Of a stretch of 21,544 nucleotides of DNA, positions 14,366 to 21,544 are shown in pieces. The stretch lies in NCBI GenBank assembly GCA_041678005.1, contig JBAYOW010000036.1, forward strand, positions 1 through 21,544, written 5' to 3'. This DNA is from Sulfurivermis sp041678005 (lineage in GTDB: Bacteria > Pseudomonadota > Gammaproteobacteria > Thiohalomonadales > Thiohalomonadaceae). The stretch's first letter is position 1, and every line of letters begins with the position of its first letter. A program made the position numbers and the translations under genes. The notes beneath the pieces are model-generated. The model was not told the DNA's origin and did not search any database. It saw nothing but the letters and a program-made list of their open reading frames with translations.

Positions 14366-15625
14366 ATGGCTTACGACAAGATCCAGGTGCCTGCAGATGG
14401 CACAAAAATCACTGTTAATACGGATTTTTCCCTCAATGTACCTACCCGTCCGATCATTCCCTTTATAGAAGGGGATGGCACTGGTGTCGATATTACGCCG
14501 GTGATGCATAAGGTGGTGGATGCGGCTGTAGACAAGGCCTATGGCGGCGAGCGCAGCATTGCCTGGATGGAGGTATATGCCGGTGAGAAGGCCAACAAAG
14601 TTTATGACCGTGAGCTCTGGTTGCCGGAAGAAACCATGCAGGCGGTTAAAGAATTTGTTGTCTCTATCAAGGGGCCACTGACCACGCCGGTCGGTGGTGG
14701 TATTCGTTCCTTGAATGTCACCTTGCGCCAGGAGCTGGATCTTTATGTTTGTTTGCGGCCAGTGCGCTATTACGCAGGTACGCCAAGTCCGGTGAAGCAG
14801 CCGGAGAAGACCGATATGGTGATCTCCCGTGAAAATACCGAAGATATTTATGCCGGTATTGAATGGCAGGCGGAAAGTGCTGAGGCGCGCAAGATTATTG
14901 ATTTCCTCATCAAGGAAATGAATGTGGGCAAAAAGATCCGTTTTCCTGACAGTTCGGGCATAGGCATCAAGCCCGTTTCGCGTGAAGGCACCGAGCGTCT
15001 GGTGCGCAAGGCCATTCAATATGCCATTGATGAGGATCGCTCATCTGTGACATTGGTGCACAAGGGCAATATCATGAAGTTTACCGAAGGCGCTTTCCGT
15101 GACTGGGGCTATGCTCTGGCACAGCGTGAGTTTGGCGCCAAGCTGATCGACCAGGGGCCGTGGTGTGCGTTCAAAAACCCGAAAACTGGCTGCGAGATCG
15201 TCATCAAGGATGTCATTGCCGATGCATTCCTGCAGCAAATTTTGTTGCGCCCGGATGAGTACAGCGTGGTCGCCACATTGAATCTTAATGGCGATTATGT
15301 TTCCGATGCGCTGGCCGCGCAGGTGGGTGGAATTGGTATTGCGCCTGGCGCCAATTTATCGGATGCGGTGGCCATGTTCGAGGCCACCCACGGCACGGCA
15401 CCGAAGCATGCCGGTCAGGACAAGGTCAATCCAGGTTCTCTCATCCTTTCAGCTGAGATGATGTTGCGCCATCTGGGCTGGACGGAGGCGGCGGACTTGA
15501 TCATCAAGGGCATGTCTGGAGCTATTCAAGCCAAAACTGTTACCTATGATTTTGCCCGTTTGATGGATGATGCCAAGGAGTTGTCATGTTCGGCATTTGG
15601 TGAGGCGATGATTCAGCACATGTGA
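14366..15625 (+). CDS. icd: NADP-dependent isocitrate dehydrogenase
   Basis: Icd converts isocitrate to 2-oxoglutarate and CO2 with NADPH formation in the TCA cycle. The 419-aa protein is close to the E. coli enzyme (416) throughout. The substrate loop GGGIRSLNVTLRQE includes S115, equivalent to the E. coli phospho-serine 113 that AceK modifies, and R121. RENTEDIYAGIEW, VHKGNIMKFTEGAF and NGDYVSDALAAQVGG are present. Cofactor residues K347, Y394 and R398 match E. coli K344, Y391 and R395 and favour NADP. The site equivalent to Y345 is histidine (H348), an unusual change next to the 2'-phosphate pocket. The Shine-Dalgarno (AGAGA) is weak. The stop codon touches that of the convergent Mth938-like gene. 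Confidence 0.97.
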   Translation: MAYDKIQVPADGTKITVNTDFSLNVPTRPIIPFIEGDGTGVDITPVMHKVVDAAVDKAYGGERSIAWMEVYAGEKANKVYDRELWLPEETMQAVKEFVVSIKGPLTTPVGGGIRSLNVTLRQELDLYVCLRPVRYYAGTPSPVKQPEKTDMVISRENTEDIYAGIEWQAESAEARKIIDFLIKEMNVGKKIRFPDSSGIGIKPVSREGTERLVRKAIQYAIDEDRSSVTLVHKGNIMKFTEGAFRDWGYALAQREFGAKLIDQGPWCAFKNPKTGCEIVIKDVIADAFLQQILLRPDEYSVVATLNLNGDYVSDALAAQVGGIGIAPGANLSDAVAMFEATHGTAPKHAGQDKVNPGSLILSAEMMLRHLGWTEAADLIIKGMSGAIQAKTVTYDFARLMDDAKELSCSAFGEAMIQHM

Positions 15626-16042
15626 TCAACCTGGCAGCAGAATAGCCGCCACAACCTGGCGGCCTTCTGCGGCGAGGATGTTGTAGGTGCGACAGGCAGC
15701 GCCACTATCCATGGCCTCCACGCCTATGCCACGCGCCATGATGGGAGCCAGCAAGGCGGGCGCGGGGTAGTGAAATGTTGCTCCTGTGCCGAGCAAAATG
15801 AGCTCTGGCTCTAATGATAGAAGAGCAGTAAATTGCGCGCTTTCCAGTTCGTCAAAGCAGCGAGGTGGCCAATTGCGGATCAATTGCTGCGGGCTGAGTG
15901 CAAAACTGTGATAAAGCGTTGCACTGGATATATTGGTGATATCCTCGCCTGCGGTGATACCTGGGCCTGCAAGCGTTACCGAGGTGTGGGTATAGGCATG
16001 GATGATGTAGCCATTGCCAGGCTTTTCCAGGCTGAACTTCAT
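15626..16042 (-). CDS. Mth938-like domain protein (DUF498 family)
   Basis: This 138-aa protein belongs to the Mth938/NDUFAF3-like group; the human member helps assemble respiratory complex I, while the bacterial role is not established. Recognisable features are the N-terminal MKFSLEKPGNGYIIHAYTH, the SFALSPQQLIRNWP stretch, and LEPELILLGTGATFHYPAPA, then GIGVEAMDSGAACRTYNILA, which carries the typical M-x-[ST]-x-A-x-R-T-x-N ending. No transmembrane segment is seen. GAGG lies 11 bases upstream of the ATG on the minus strand. It is divergent from alaA across a 151-bp gap. Its stop TGA directly abuts the icd stop on the other strand (TGATCA, 15623-15628). Confidence 0.85.
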   Translation of the reverse strand: MKFSLEKPGNGYIIHAYTHTSVTLAGPGITAGEDITNISSATLYHSFALSPQQLIRNWPPRCFDELESAQFTALLSLEPELILLGTGATFHYPAPALLAPIMARGIGVEAMDSGAACRTYNILAAEGRQVVAAILLPG

Positions 16043-16100
16043 GATGATATAAACCTCAAAAACTGGTGGTGGTAAGCCCTGTAGGCTTTTGCTAGTTTCA

Positions 16101-16129
16101 TTGACAGCCTAAAATAGGGGCAGTAATGT
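16101..16129 (+). promoter_or_regulatory. Sigma70-like promoter for alaA-hom-thrC
   Basis: A perfect -35 TTGACA (16101-16106) is followed after 17 bp by TAATGT (16124-16129), which keeps the most important first, second and last bases of the -10. It would give a leader of roughly 58 bases before the alaA ATG. A short inverted repeat CCTA-AAA-TAGG lies in the spacer. No attenuator or riboswitch is recognised in the leader; TTTATCCGTCC at 16137-16147 recalls the palindromic-repeat relics near the WbpM-type gene. Confidence 0.5.
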
Positions 16130-16193
16130 TACCCGATTTATCCGTCCAGTCCTGCGCTTTCAGGGTCTGCGGTAGTTGCAAGGATGGTTTATC

Positions 16194-17462
16194 ATGAAAT
16201 TAGTCAAACCTGAGCAGAGTTTAGCCGTGCCCCTGTTACGTCCAGTACAAAAATCCACCAAGCTGGCCAATGTCTGTTATGACATCCGTGGGCCGGTGAT
16301 GGAGCGATCGCGCCAAATGGAGGAAGAGGGGCAGCGCATTATCAAGCTGAATATCGGCAATCCAGCGCCGTTTGGTTTCAAGGCACCAGAGGAGATTATT
16401 CAGGATGTGATCTATAACCTGCCGGAGGCCTCTGGTTATTCTGAATCCAAGGGTCTTTTCTCTGCGCGCAAGGCGATCATGCACTACACACAGGGAAAGC
16501 GGATTACAAATGTGCAGCTTGAGGATATCTATGTAGGCAATGGCGTATCTGAATTGATCGTCATGGCCATGCAGGCTTTGCTCAATGATGGTGATGAGGT
16601 GTTAGTGCCGGCACCGGATTATCCTTTGTGGACGGCTGCTGTTTCTCTGGGCGGTGGTAAGCCGCGTCACTATCTTTGTGATGAACAGGCTGGTTGGCTG
16701 CCTGACCTCGATGATATACGCGCCAAGATTACGCCGAATACCCGCGCCATCGTCATCATTAATCCAAATAATCCTACGGGCGCTGTATATCCTGTGGAAA
16801 TGCTGCAGGAGTTGGTGGAGATCGCCCGTCAGCATCAGCTTATTGTTTATGCCGATGAGATTTACGACAAGATTCTTTACGATGGAGCGGAGCATGTCTA
16901 GATCGCTTCCCTGGCCGATGATGTATTCTTTGTCACTTTCAATGGGCTATCGAAGAATTATCGTGCCGCAGGTTATCGTGCTGGCTGGATGGTGGTGTCT
17001 GGCGACAAGCGCCATGCCAGTGATTATATCGAAGGTCTGACCATGCTGGCTTCAATGCGTCTTTGTTCAAATGTGCCAGCGCAATATGCAATTCAGACCG
17101 CGCTTGGTGGCTATCAGAGCATCAACGATCTGGTAGCACCTGGCGGTCGTCTGTATCGCCAGCGTCAATACATATGGGAAGCTCTCAATGCCATGCCTGG
17201 CGTATCCTGCGTCAAGCCGCAAGGGGCATTGTATGTGTTTCCTCGGCTTGATCCAAAGGTCTATCCAATCCGCGATGATCGTCAGTTTATTCTTGAATTG
17301 TTGGAGGAGGAAAAGATTTTGGTGGTGCAGGGGACTGGTTTCAATTGGCCGACAACCGAATATTTACGCCTGGTCTTTCTCGCCGGAATGGATGAGATGA
17401 CAGAGGCGATGACTCGTTTTGCACGCTTCCTGAGTAATTATCGCAAGCGACACAGAAGTTAA
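16194..17462 (+). pseudogene. alaA: Alanine aminotransferase AlaA, interrupted by one in-frame amber codon
   Basis: AlaA makes L-alanine from pyruvate and glutamate using PLP. The reading frame spans 423 codons and follows E. coli AlaA from VCYDIRGPV through LNIGNPAPFGF, PAPDYPLWTAAVSLGGGK, INPNNPTGAVYP and YADEIYDKILYDGAEHV. Codon 236 is then TAG (16899-16901), and the frame continues without further damage: IASLADDV, FNGLSKNYRAAGYRAGWMVV with the PLP lysine at K254, YIEGLTMLASMRLC, GALYVFPRLD and RFARFLSNY. In E. coli a serine occupies the amber position, so a single TCG-to-TAG change explains it. Truncation would remove the PLP lysine and the C-terminal domain. AAGGA lies nine bases before the ATG. 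Alternatives are a base error, amber suppression or readthrough. hom starts 31 bp downstream. Confidence 0.85.
16899..16901 (+). other. In-frame TAG within alaA
   Basis: The triplet TAG stands in the alaA frame between GTC and ATC. Both sides match the same protein family in the same frame with no gap. TAG is also the natural stop of the sugar transferase (4323-4325) and the Spm-like gene (7958-7960), so the organism does not appear to have given up TAG as a stop. Confidence 0.85.
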
Positions 17463-17493
17463 CATTCATATAATTAGTTGGGATTTTGTTTCT

Positions 17494-18804
17494 ATGAAAC
17501 CTGTCAAGGTAGGGTTGTTGGGGCTTGGTACCGTCGGTGGCGGTACTGTTAATGTACTTAAACGCAACGCCGAGGAAATTGCGCGTCGTGCCGGCCGCGG
17601 TATTGTGATTACACATGCGGCCGCGCGAGACATCAATAAGCCGCGCATCTGTGATACTGCAGCGATCAAGCTGACTACCGACCCGCTTGAGGTGGTAGAT
17701 AACACTGAGCTGGATGTCATAGTCGAACTGATGGGCGGCGATGGCCTGGCGCTGGAGATGGTCAATCGCGCCATCGATAACGGCAAGCATGTGGTTACCG
17801 CCAACAAGGCATTGATTGCCAGGCATGGCAATCAGATCTTTGTTAAGGCACAGCAAAAGGGCGTGATGGTGGCCTTCGAGGCTGCGGTTGCCGGCGGTAT
17901 CCCCATCATCAAGGCGATCCGCGAGGGTCTGGCGGCGAATCGTATCGAATGGCTGGCAGGCATAATCAATGGCACGGGAAATTTCATTCTCACGGAAATG
18001 CGTGACAAGGGCCGTGATTTTCATGACGTCCTGGCCGAGGCGCAAAAATTGGGCTATGCCGAAGCTGATCCAACCTTCGATGTGGAAGGTATCGATGCTG
18101 CACATAAGCTCACCATCCTCGCGGCAATAGCCTTTGGTATTCCTTTGCAGTTCGACAAGGTATATACGGAGGGCATCAGCCGTATTACCCGTGAAGATGT
18201 GGCCTATGTCGAGCAGCTTGGCTATCGTATCAAGCATCTTGGTGTTGCCCGTCGCACGGCAGCAGGGATAGAGCTACGCGTGCACCCAACTCTTATCCCA
18301 GAGCGTCGGCTGATTGCCAATGTCAATGGCGTGATGAACTCGGTGTTGGTGAAGGGCGATGCCGTAGGGCCGACCCTTTACTATGGTGCCGGTGCTGGTG
18401 CCGAGCCAACGGCTTCCGCCGTCATCGCCGATCTGGTGGATGTGGTGCGTACACTCACCTCTGATCCCAATAATCGTGTGCCACATTTGGCCTTCCAGCC
18501 TGATGCGCTGCATGATTTTCCCATCCTGCCCATGGCGCAGGTAGAAACTGCTTACTATTTGCGTCTGCAGGCCGATGACAAGCCTGGTGTCCTAGCCGAT
18601 GTCACACGCATCCTCGGGGATCTTGGCATCAGCATTGAGGCTGTGATCCAGAAAGAGCCTTCTGAAGAGGACAGCACTGTGCCGGTGATCCTGCTGACCC
18701 GTCGTGTGCGCGAAGAAAAAATGAATCAGGCCATTGCCGAGATTGAAGCATTGGCCACCGTCAATAAACCTGTCATGCGCATGCGCATGGAAAGCCTGAA
18801 ATAA
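17494..18804 (+). CDS. hom: Homoserine dehydrogenase
   Basis: This enzyme reduces aspartate semialdehyde to homoserine with NAD(P)H, on the path to threonine, methionine and isoleucine. The 436-aa length fits the single-function form rather than the aspartokinase fusion of E. coli ThrA. It has the nucleotide-binding GLGTVGGG (residues 10-17), VTANKALIARHG, EAAVAGGIPIIKAIREGL, INGTGNFILTEM, and DVEGIDAAHKLTILA with the catalytic acid and lysine. A C-terminal ACT domain (about 353-430; YYLRLQADDKPGVLADVTRI) suggests feedback control by threonine. There is no strong Shine-Dalgarno, so coupling from alaA is possible. If the amber in alaA stops ribosomes, some polar reduction of hom is conceivable. 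Confidence 0.97.
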   Translation: MKPVKVGLLGLGTVGGGTVNVLKRNAEEIARRAGRGIVITHAAARDINKPRICDTAAIKLTTDPLEVVDNTELDVIVELMGGDGLALEMVNRAIDNGKHVVTANKALIARHGNQIFVKAQQKGVMVAFEAAVAGGIPIIKAIREGLAANRIEWLAGIINGTGNFILTEMRDKGRDFHDVLAEAQKLGYAEADPTFDVEGIDAAHKLTILAAIAFGIPLQFDKVYTEGISRITREDVAYVEQLGYRIKHLGVARRTAAGIELRVHPTLIPERRLIANVNGVMNSVLVKGDAVGPTLYYGAGAGAEPTASAVIADLVDVVRTLTSDPNNRVPHLAFQPDALHDFPILPMAQVETAYYLRLQADDKPGVLADVTRILGDLGISIEAVIQKEPSEEDSTVPVILLTRRVREEKMNQAIAEIEALATVNKPVMRMRMESLK

Positions 18805-18816
18805 TCTGAGGTCATC

Positions 18817-19896
18817 ATGACATTTCGTAGCCGTTATACTGGTCTTATCGACCGTTACCGCGATCGCCTGCCGGTGCACGACGATACCCGCATCATCAGC
18901 CTGGGCGAGGGCAATACGCCGCTTATTCGTTTGCAGAATATTCCCCGCGCCGTTGGCAAAGATGTGGATATCTACGTCAAATATGAAGGGCTGAATCCGA
19001 CCGGCTCGTTCAAGGATCGCGGCATGACCATGGCCGTGACCAAGGCCGTCGAGGAGGGTTCCAGAGCCATTATCTGCGCCTCCACCGGCAACACTTCGGC
19101 CGCGGCAGCGGCCTATGCGGCACGTGCTGGTATTGCCTGTTTTGTCTTGATTCCAGAAGGCAAGATTGCGCTGGGCAAACTGGCGCAGGCGATGATCCAC
19201 GGCGCGGTGGTGATCCAAATCAAAGGGAACTTTGATGCTGGTATGCAGTTGGTAAAAGAAGTGGCCAAAGAAGCGCCGGTCGCTATAGTTAACTCCATCA
19301 ATCCATACCGTCTGCAAGGCCAGAAAACTGCCGCCTTCGAGATCGTCGAGGAGCTGGGCGCTGCCCCTGATTTTCACTGTCTGCCAGTCGGTAACGCCGG
19401 TAATATCACCGCGCACTGGATGGGTTATAGCGAATATCGCGAGCATGGCGTGGTCAACAACGCACCACGTATGGTGGGCTATCAGGCGGCGGGTTCTGCA
19501 CCTTTCATGCGCGGTCATATGGTCGATAATCCCGAGACTGTCGCCACGGCGATCCGCATCGGTCATCCGCAAAGTTGGGATAAGGCCTGGCAGGTGCAAA
19601 AGGATTCCAATGGCTGGTTTGATGAGTGTAGCGATGCAGAAATTCTTGTTGCACAAAAAATGCTGACCGAAAAAGAAGGCGTGTTTTGTGAGCCTGCTTC
19701 GGCTACCTCGTTGGCCGGTGCCTTGCGTGATATTGCCAGCGGCAAGATCCCCGAAGGCAGCAAGGTGGTGTGTACCCTGACCGGTCATGGGCTGAAAGAT
19801 CCAGACACCGCGATCAAGCAAAGTACCTCTCCCATGTTGACGGTTGATGCCACGCTGGCTGCCGTCAAGCAGGCCATTCTTGATAATATGGCCTGA
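18817..19896 (+). CDS. thrC: Threonine synthase
   Basis: ThrC turns O-phosphohomoserine into threonine with PLP. The 359-aa form is the shorter type found in Bacillus and Pseudomonas-like groups rather than the 428-aa E. coli form. It shows LGEGNTPLIRL near the N-terminus, the PLP lysine K66 in NPTGSFKDRGM, STGNTSAAAAAYAARAG, the phosphate-binding VGNAGNIT loop, EPASATSLAGAL and TLTGHGLKDPDTA. GAGG lies five bases before the ATG, and hom ends 12 bp upstream, so the two are clearly co-transcribed. The homoserine kinase needed between hom and thrC products is not in this window. Confidence 0.96.
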   Translation: MTFRSRYTGLIDRYRDRLPVHDDTRIISLGEGNTPLIRLQNIPRAVGKDVDIYVKYEGLNPTGSFKDRGMTMAVTKAVEEGSRAIICASTGNTSAAAAAYAARAGIACFVLIPEGKIALGKLAQAMIHGAVVIQIKGNFDAGMQLVKEVAKEAPVAIVNSINPYRLQGQKTAAFEIVEELGAAPDFHCLPVGNAGNITAHWMGYSEYREHGVVNNAPRMVGYQAAGSAPFMRGHMVDNPETVATAIRIGHPQSWDKAWQVQKDSNGWFDECSDAEILVAQKMLTEKEGVFCEPASATSLAGALRDIASGKIPEGSKVVCTLTGHGLKDPDTAIKQSTSPMLTVDATLAAVKQAILDNMA

Positions 19897-19909
19897 AACT
19901 ATTGCACGA

Positions 19910-19950
19910 GGAAGGTGCCGGTTTGATTTATCTGATACCGGCCACCTTCC
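19910..19950 (+). other. Long GC-rich hairpin between thrC and the RpfE-like gene
   Basis: GGAAGGTGCCGGT (19910-19922) pairs with ACCGG (19937-19941) and CACCTTCC (19943-19950), giving 13 base pairs with one bulged C and a 14-base loop. It is not followed by a T-run (CCTGCTGCC comes next), so it is not a standard intrinsic terminator. It ends nine bases before the ATG of the next gene, in the place where a Shine-Dalgarno would be. It might stabilise the thrC mRNA end or limit downstream translation. Confidence 0.5.
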
Positions 19951-19959
19951 CCTGCTGCC

Positions 19960-20889
19960 ATGAGCAGTTCTCTTACTCTTGTATTCCCCCATTCGCCACC
20001 TGCAGTACCTGCGCTGACGACACTGCTTGCGCGTAGCGATCGTCATGCTATCCAGCCAGTTCATTGGTCGCAGCATGTGTTGCAACTTGGCGGACTGGAT
20101 TACTCACCTGATCAGGATTTGCCCTTGGGCCCGCTTTGCGCCTTGGGCGATGGTCTGCAGCTTGAGGATGGCTATTGGCTGTGTGTTGAGCCGGTGCATC
20201 TGCTGGCCGATCAGGATCAGCTCTATCTGGCAAGTAGAGCGAAGGATTTGGCTGTAACAACAATCGAAGCGGAAACTCTGGCGGCTGAATTCAATGCGCT
20301 GTATCTAGAGGATGGCTGGCAGCTTTTTACACCATGCCCTGAGCGCTGGTATCTGCGTCTGCCCAAGCCTTTGATGTTGCATACCAAGGCACCGGATGGA
20401 CTGGAAGGTTACTCACTTTGGCAAGCACAGCCACATGGCCGCGATGCACTTTTGTTGCAGGCGGCGGTGAATGAAATGCAGATGTTGCTGCATAACAGCG
20501 CCATCAATAACCAACGTCGCCGTGAAAACAAAGCCACTATAAATAGTCTTTGGCTTTGGGCTGGTGGTCAATTGCCTGCGCTAGTTATCCCCTGGCAACA
20601 GATCCAGGGCGATAATTGTTTGCTACGCGGCATCGCCAGGCTTGACGATGTTTCTCATGTGGTCGAGGGAATGCTGGATTGGCGACACGGCAATAATTTA
20701 TGCGTGCTGACAGGTGAATTTGACTACATGGATGGGCATTGGTTTGCCTCCTTGCTGAGCGCATTGCAGCGGGGGGAATTGACGGAGCTGAACATTTATT
20801 GCAGTGGTAGCTCATATCGCTACTGCCTGGATCGACGGGCAGCGCGGCGTTGGTGGCGTCGCCGTCGGCCTAAGCTCACTGAGCTATAA
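19960..20889 (+). CDS. RpfE-like conserved protein of unknown function
   Basis: This 309-aa protein resembles the conserved genes found beside recJ in Xanthomonas (rpfE) and many betaproteobacteria, sometimes labelled as phosphoglycerate mutase without experimental support. Visible features are an N-terminal LTLVFPHSPPAVPALTTLLA, an acidic middle (LEDGYWLCVEPVHLLADQDQ; LAAEFNALYLEDGWQLF), a tryptophan-rich segment (INSLWLWAGGQLP), and a basic C-terminal tail rich in Arg and Trp (RRWWRRRR). No signal peptide, membrane helix or catalytic motif is evident. There is no Shine-Dalgarno before the ATG; a strong hairpin sits there instead. Its position just before recJ supports the family call. Function is not known. 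Confidence 0.65.
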   Translation: MSSSLTLVFPHSPPAVPALTTLLARSDRHAIQPVHWSQHVLQLGGLDYSPDQDLPLGPLCALGDGLQLEDGYWLCVEPVHLLADQDQLYLASRAKDLAVTTIEAETLAAEFNALYLEDGWQLFTPCPERWYLRLPKPLMLHTKAPDGLEGYSLWQAQPHGRDALLLQAAVNEMQMLLHNSAINNQRRRENKATINSLWLWAGGQLPALVIPWQQIQGDNCLLRGIARLDDVSHVVEGMLDWRHGNNLCVLTGEFDYMDGHWFASLLSALQRGELTELNIYCSGSSYRYCLDRRAARRWWRRRRPKLTEL

Positions 20890-20911
20890 GCATATTGTTC
20901 GGGCTACATTC

Positions 20912-20924
20912 TGTGACAATTCAC
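20912..20924. promoter_or_regulatory. TGTGA-N4-TCAC inverted repeat
   Basis: TGTGACAATTCAC has half-sites TGTGA and TCAC separated by 4 bp, the same spacing as the palindrome upstream of icd (14184-14196). It lies 23 bp after the RpfE-like stop and about 165 bp before recJ. A shared regulator is possible but unproven. Confidence 0.25.
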
Positions 20925-20963
20925 TAAGTGTGTTGCTCACGACTATGCTCCCTTTTCACTTAG
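20924..20963 (+). terminator. Possible weak terminator after the RpfE-like gene
   Basis: CTAAGTG (20924-20930) pairs with CACTTAG (20957-20963) across a 26-base loop, followed by GGATTTTTGTTGTG with a run of five T. The loop is long and the stem is AT-rich, so this may be a weak terminator or chance. It lies in the 201-bp gap before recJ. Confidence 0.3.
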
Positions 20964-21018
20964 GGATTTTTGTTGTGAAGAGAGGCTATCTAGCTCGATG
21001 ACAGAAAAATCACGATGA

Positions 21019-21047
21019 TTGTTTTTGCCATCACTCCAACTTATCTC
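21019..21047 (+). promoter_or_regulatory. Possible recJ promoter
   Basis: TTGTTT (21019-21024) and TATCTC (21042-21047) are separated by 17 bp, each partly matching the sigma70 consensus. The predicted start would lie about 35 bases before the recJ ATG. It is a weak match and only a suggestion. Confidence 0.25.
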
Positions 21048-21090
21048 CCGTAAGTGAGCGAGGGGCGCGAATATACACTTGTCTAAACAG

Positions 21091-21544
21091 ATGAAAACAC
21101 TGAGCTACTCCATCACGCGCCGGCCTCAGGTCACTATTAATAATATGGGTGACTTGCTGGATGGTTTGCCACCAGTTGCAGCGCGTATTTGTGTCAGTCG
21201 CCAGATCACACAGTTGGATGAGCTGCAACATACCCTCGATCGCTTACCTTCCTTTGCTTTGTTGAATGGTATCGATGCCGCTACGGAGTTATTGCTTGCT
21301 GCCTTGCAGCAAAAGCAGCGCATCCTGGTTGTTGGTGATTTTGATGTCGATGGCGCAACCAGCACTGCCTTGGCTTTGCGCGCCTTGCGTGCGTTTGGTG
21401 CCGAACATGTGGATTTTCTCATGCCCAACCGTTTTACCCTTGGCTATGGCTTGACGCCTGAAATTATTGCCCTGGCAACTGAGCGTCAGCCTGATTTGAT
21501 TATTACCGTAGATAACGGGATCTCCAGCCTGGCTGGCGTGGCCG
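21091..21544 (+). CDS. recJ: Single-stranded-DNA 5'-3' exonuclease RecJ (5' part)
   Basis: RecJ degrades single-stranded DNA from the 5' end in recombination, base excision and mismatch repair. Only the first 151 codons are in the window; the frame stays open to the right edge. The first DHH-family metal motif is seen as VVGDFDVDGATST (around residues 75-87), followed by LMPNRFTLGYGLTPEII and TVDNGISSLAGV, which correspond closely to E. coli RecJ. The DHH motif itself lies beyond the edge. The ATG at 21091 is taken as the start because the family's N-terminal region begins about here; its Shine-Dalgarno is poor. The RpfE-like gene is upstream, an arrangement also known near the Xanthomonas rpf genes. 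Confidence 0.93.
   Translation, partial: MKTLSYSITRRPQVTINNMGDLLDGLPPVAARICVSRQITQLDELQHTLDRLPSFALLNGIDAATELLLAALQQKQRILVVGDFDVDGATSTALALRALRAFGAEHVDFLMPNRFTLGYGLTPEIIALATERQPDLIITVDNGISSLAGVA

Noticed and set aside
14336..15019. A 227-codon minus-strand frame opposite icd
   Set aside because: Shadow of a strongly conserved gene; no protein-like motifs.
16130..16193. Riboswitch, T-box or attenuator in the alaA leader
   Set aside because: The leader is short, with no leader peptide rich in regulatory codons, no T-box sequence and no terminator hairpin.
16899..16901. The alaA TAG as evidence of pyrrolysine or a reassigned amber code
   Set aside because: TAG also terminates the sugar transferase and the Spm-like gene at their natural ends, and homologues have serine here, so reassignment is not the simplest explanation.
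17341..18237. A 298-codon minus-strand frame opposite hom
   Set aside because: Fully overlaps conserved alaA and hom coding sequence; no domain or ribosome binding site support.
18592..20085. A 497-codon open frame on the minus strand across the end of hom, all of thrC and the next gene start
   Set aside because: It lies opposite clear hom and thrC coding sequence, has low-complexity composition typical of antisense shadow frames, and matches no family I know.
20912..20924. TGTGACAATTCAC as a CRP site
   Set aside because: The spacer is 4 rather than 6 bp, so it does not fit the CRP core; kept only as a weak inverted repeat.

Overview
This window looks like core chromosome of a gammaproteobacterium with moderate GC. 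The lineage call rests on a GacA/UvrY-type regulator followed by uvrC and pgsA, the mnmA-hflD pair, an E. coli-type NADP isocitrate dehydrogenase, and an alaA-hom-thrC cluster. An RpfE-like gene before recJ is an arrangement known from Xanthomonas and some betaproteobacteria, so a deep-branching or sulfur-oxidiser-like lineage is possible. I cannot name the genus. Nothing here looks like a phage, IS element, CRISPR array, tRNA or rRNA.

Layout. 1-274: a short gene tail, then a regulatory region with a perfect TGTGA-N6-TCACA (CRP-type) site. 275-3375: response regulator, uvrC and pgsA, all on the plus strand. 3417-6535: a small surface-polysaccharide cassette made of a badly decayed sugar-nucleotide epimerase remnant, an initiating sugar-phosphate transferase, a 41-codon ORF and a WbpM-type dehydratase. 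Palindromic-repeat relics lie on both sides of the dehydratase gene. 6686-7960: a fused SpmA/SpmB-like membrane protein. 7997-10994: on the minus strand, mnmA, hflD and an RsmB/NOP2-family RNA methyltransferase, tightly packed. 11197-14064: a membrane PAS-GGDEF-EAL protein. 14366-15625: icd, which meets an Mth938-like gene tail to tail with no intervening base. 16194-19896: alaA (interrupted by an in-frame amber codon), hom and thrC. 19960-20889: an RpfE-like protein. 21091-end: the start of recJ.

How the genes work together. mnmA and the methyltransferase both modify RNA, and hflD is coupled to them by overlap or near-abutment. alaA, hom and thrC form an amino-acid biosynthesis run (alanine; homoserine to threonine) behind a good sigma70-like promoter. 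The sugar transferase and WbpM homologue would start and supply O-antigen or capsule synthesis, and the loss of their epimerase neighbour suggests a surface-polysaccharide locus that has been reduced or remodelled.

The strongest anomalies are the single amber codon in an otherwise intact alaA, which falls before the PLP lysine, and the multi-frameshift epimerase remnant whose stop overlaps the start of the sugar transferase. I did not find a clearly new multi-gene system; most of the window is ordinary core genome.
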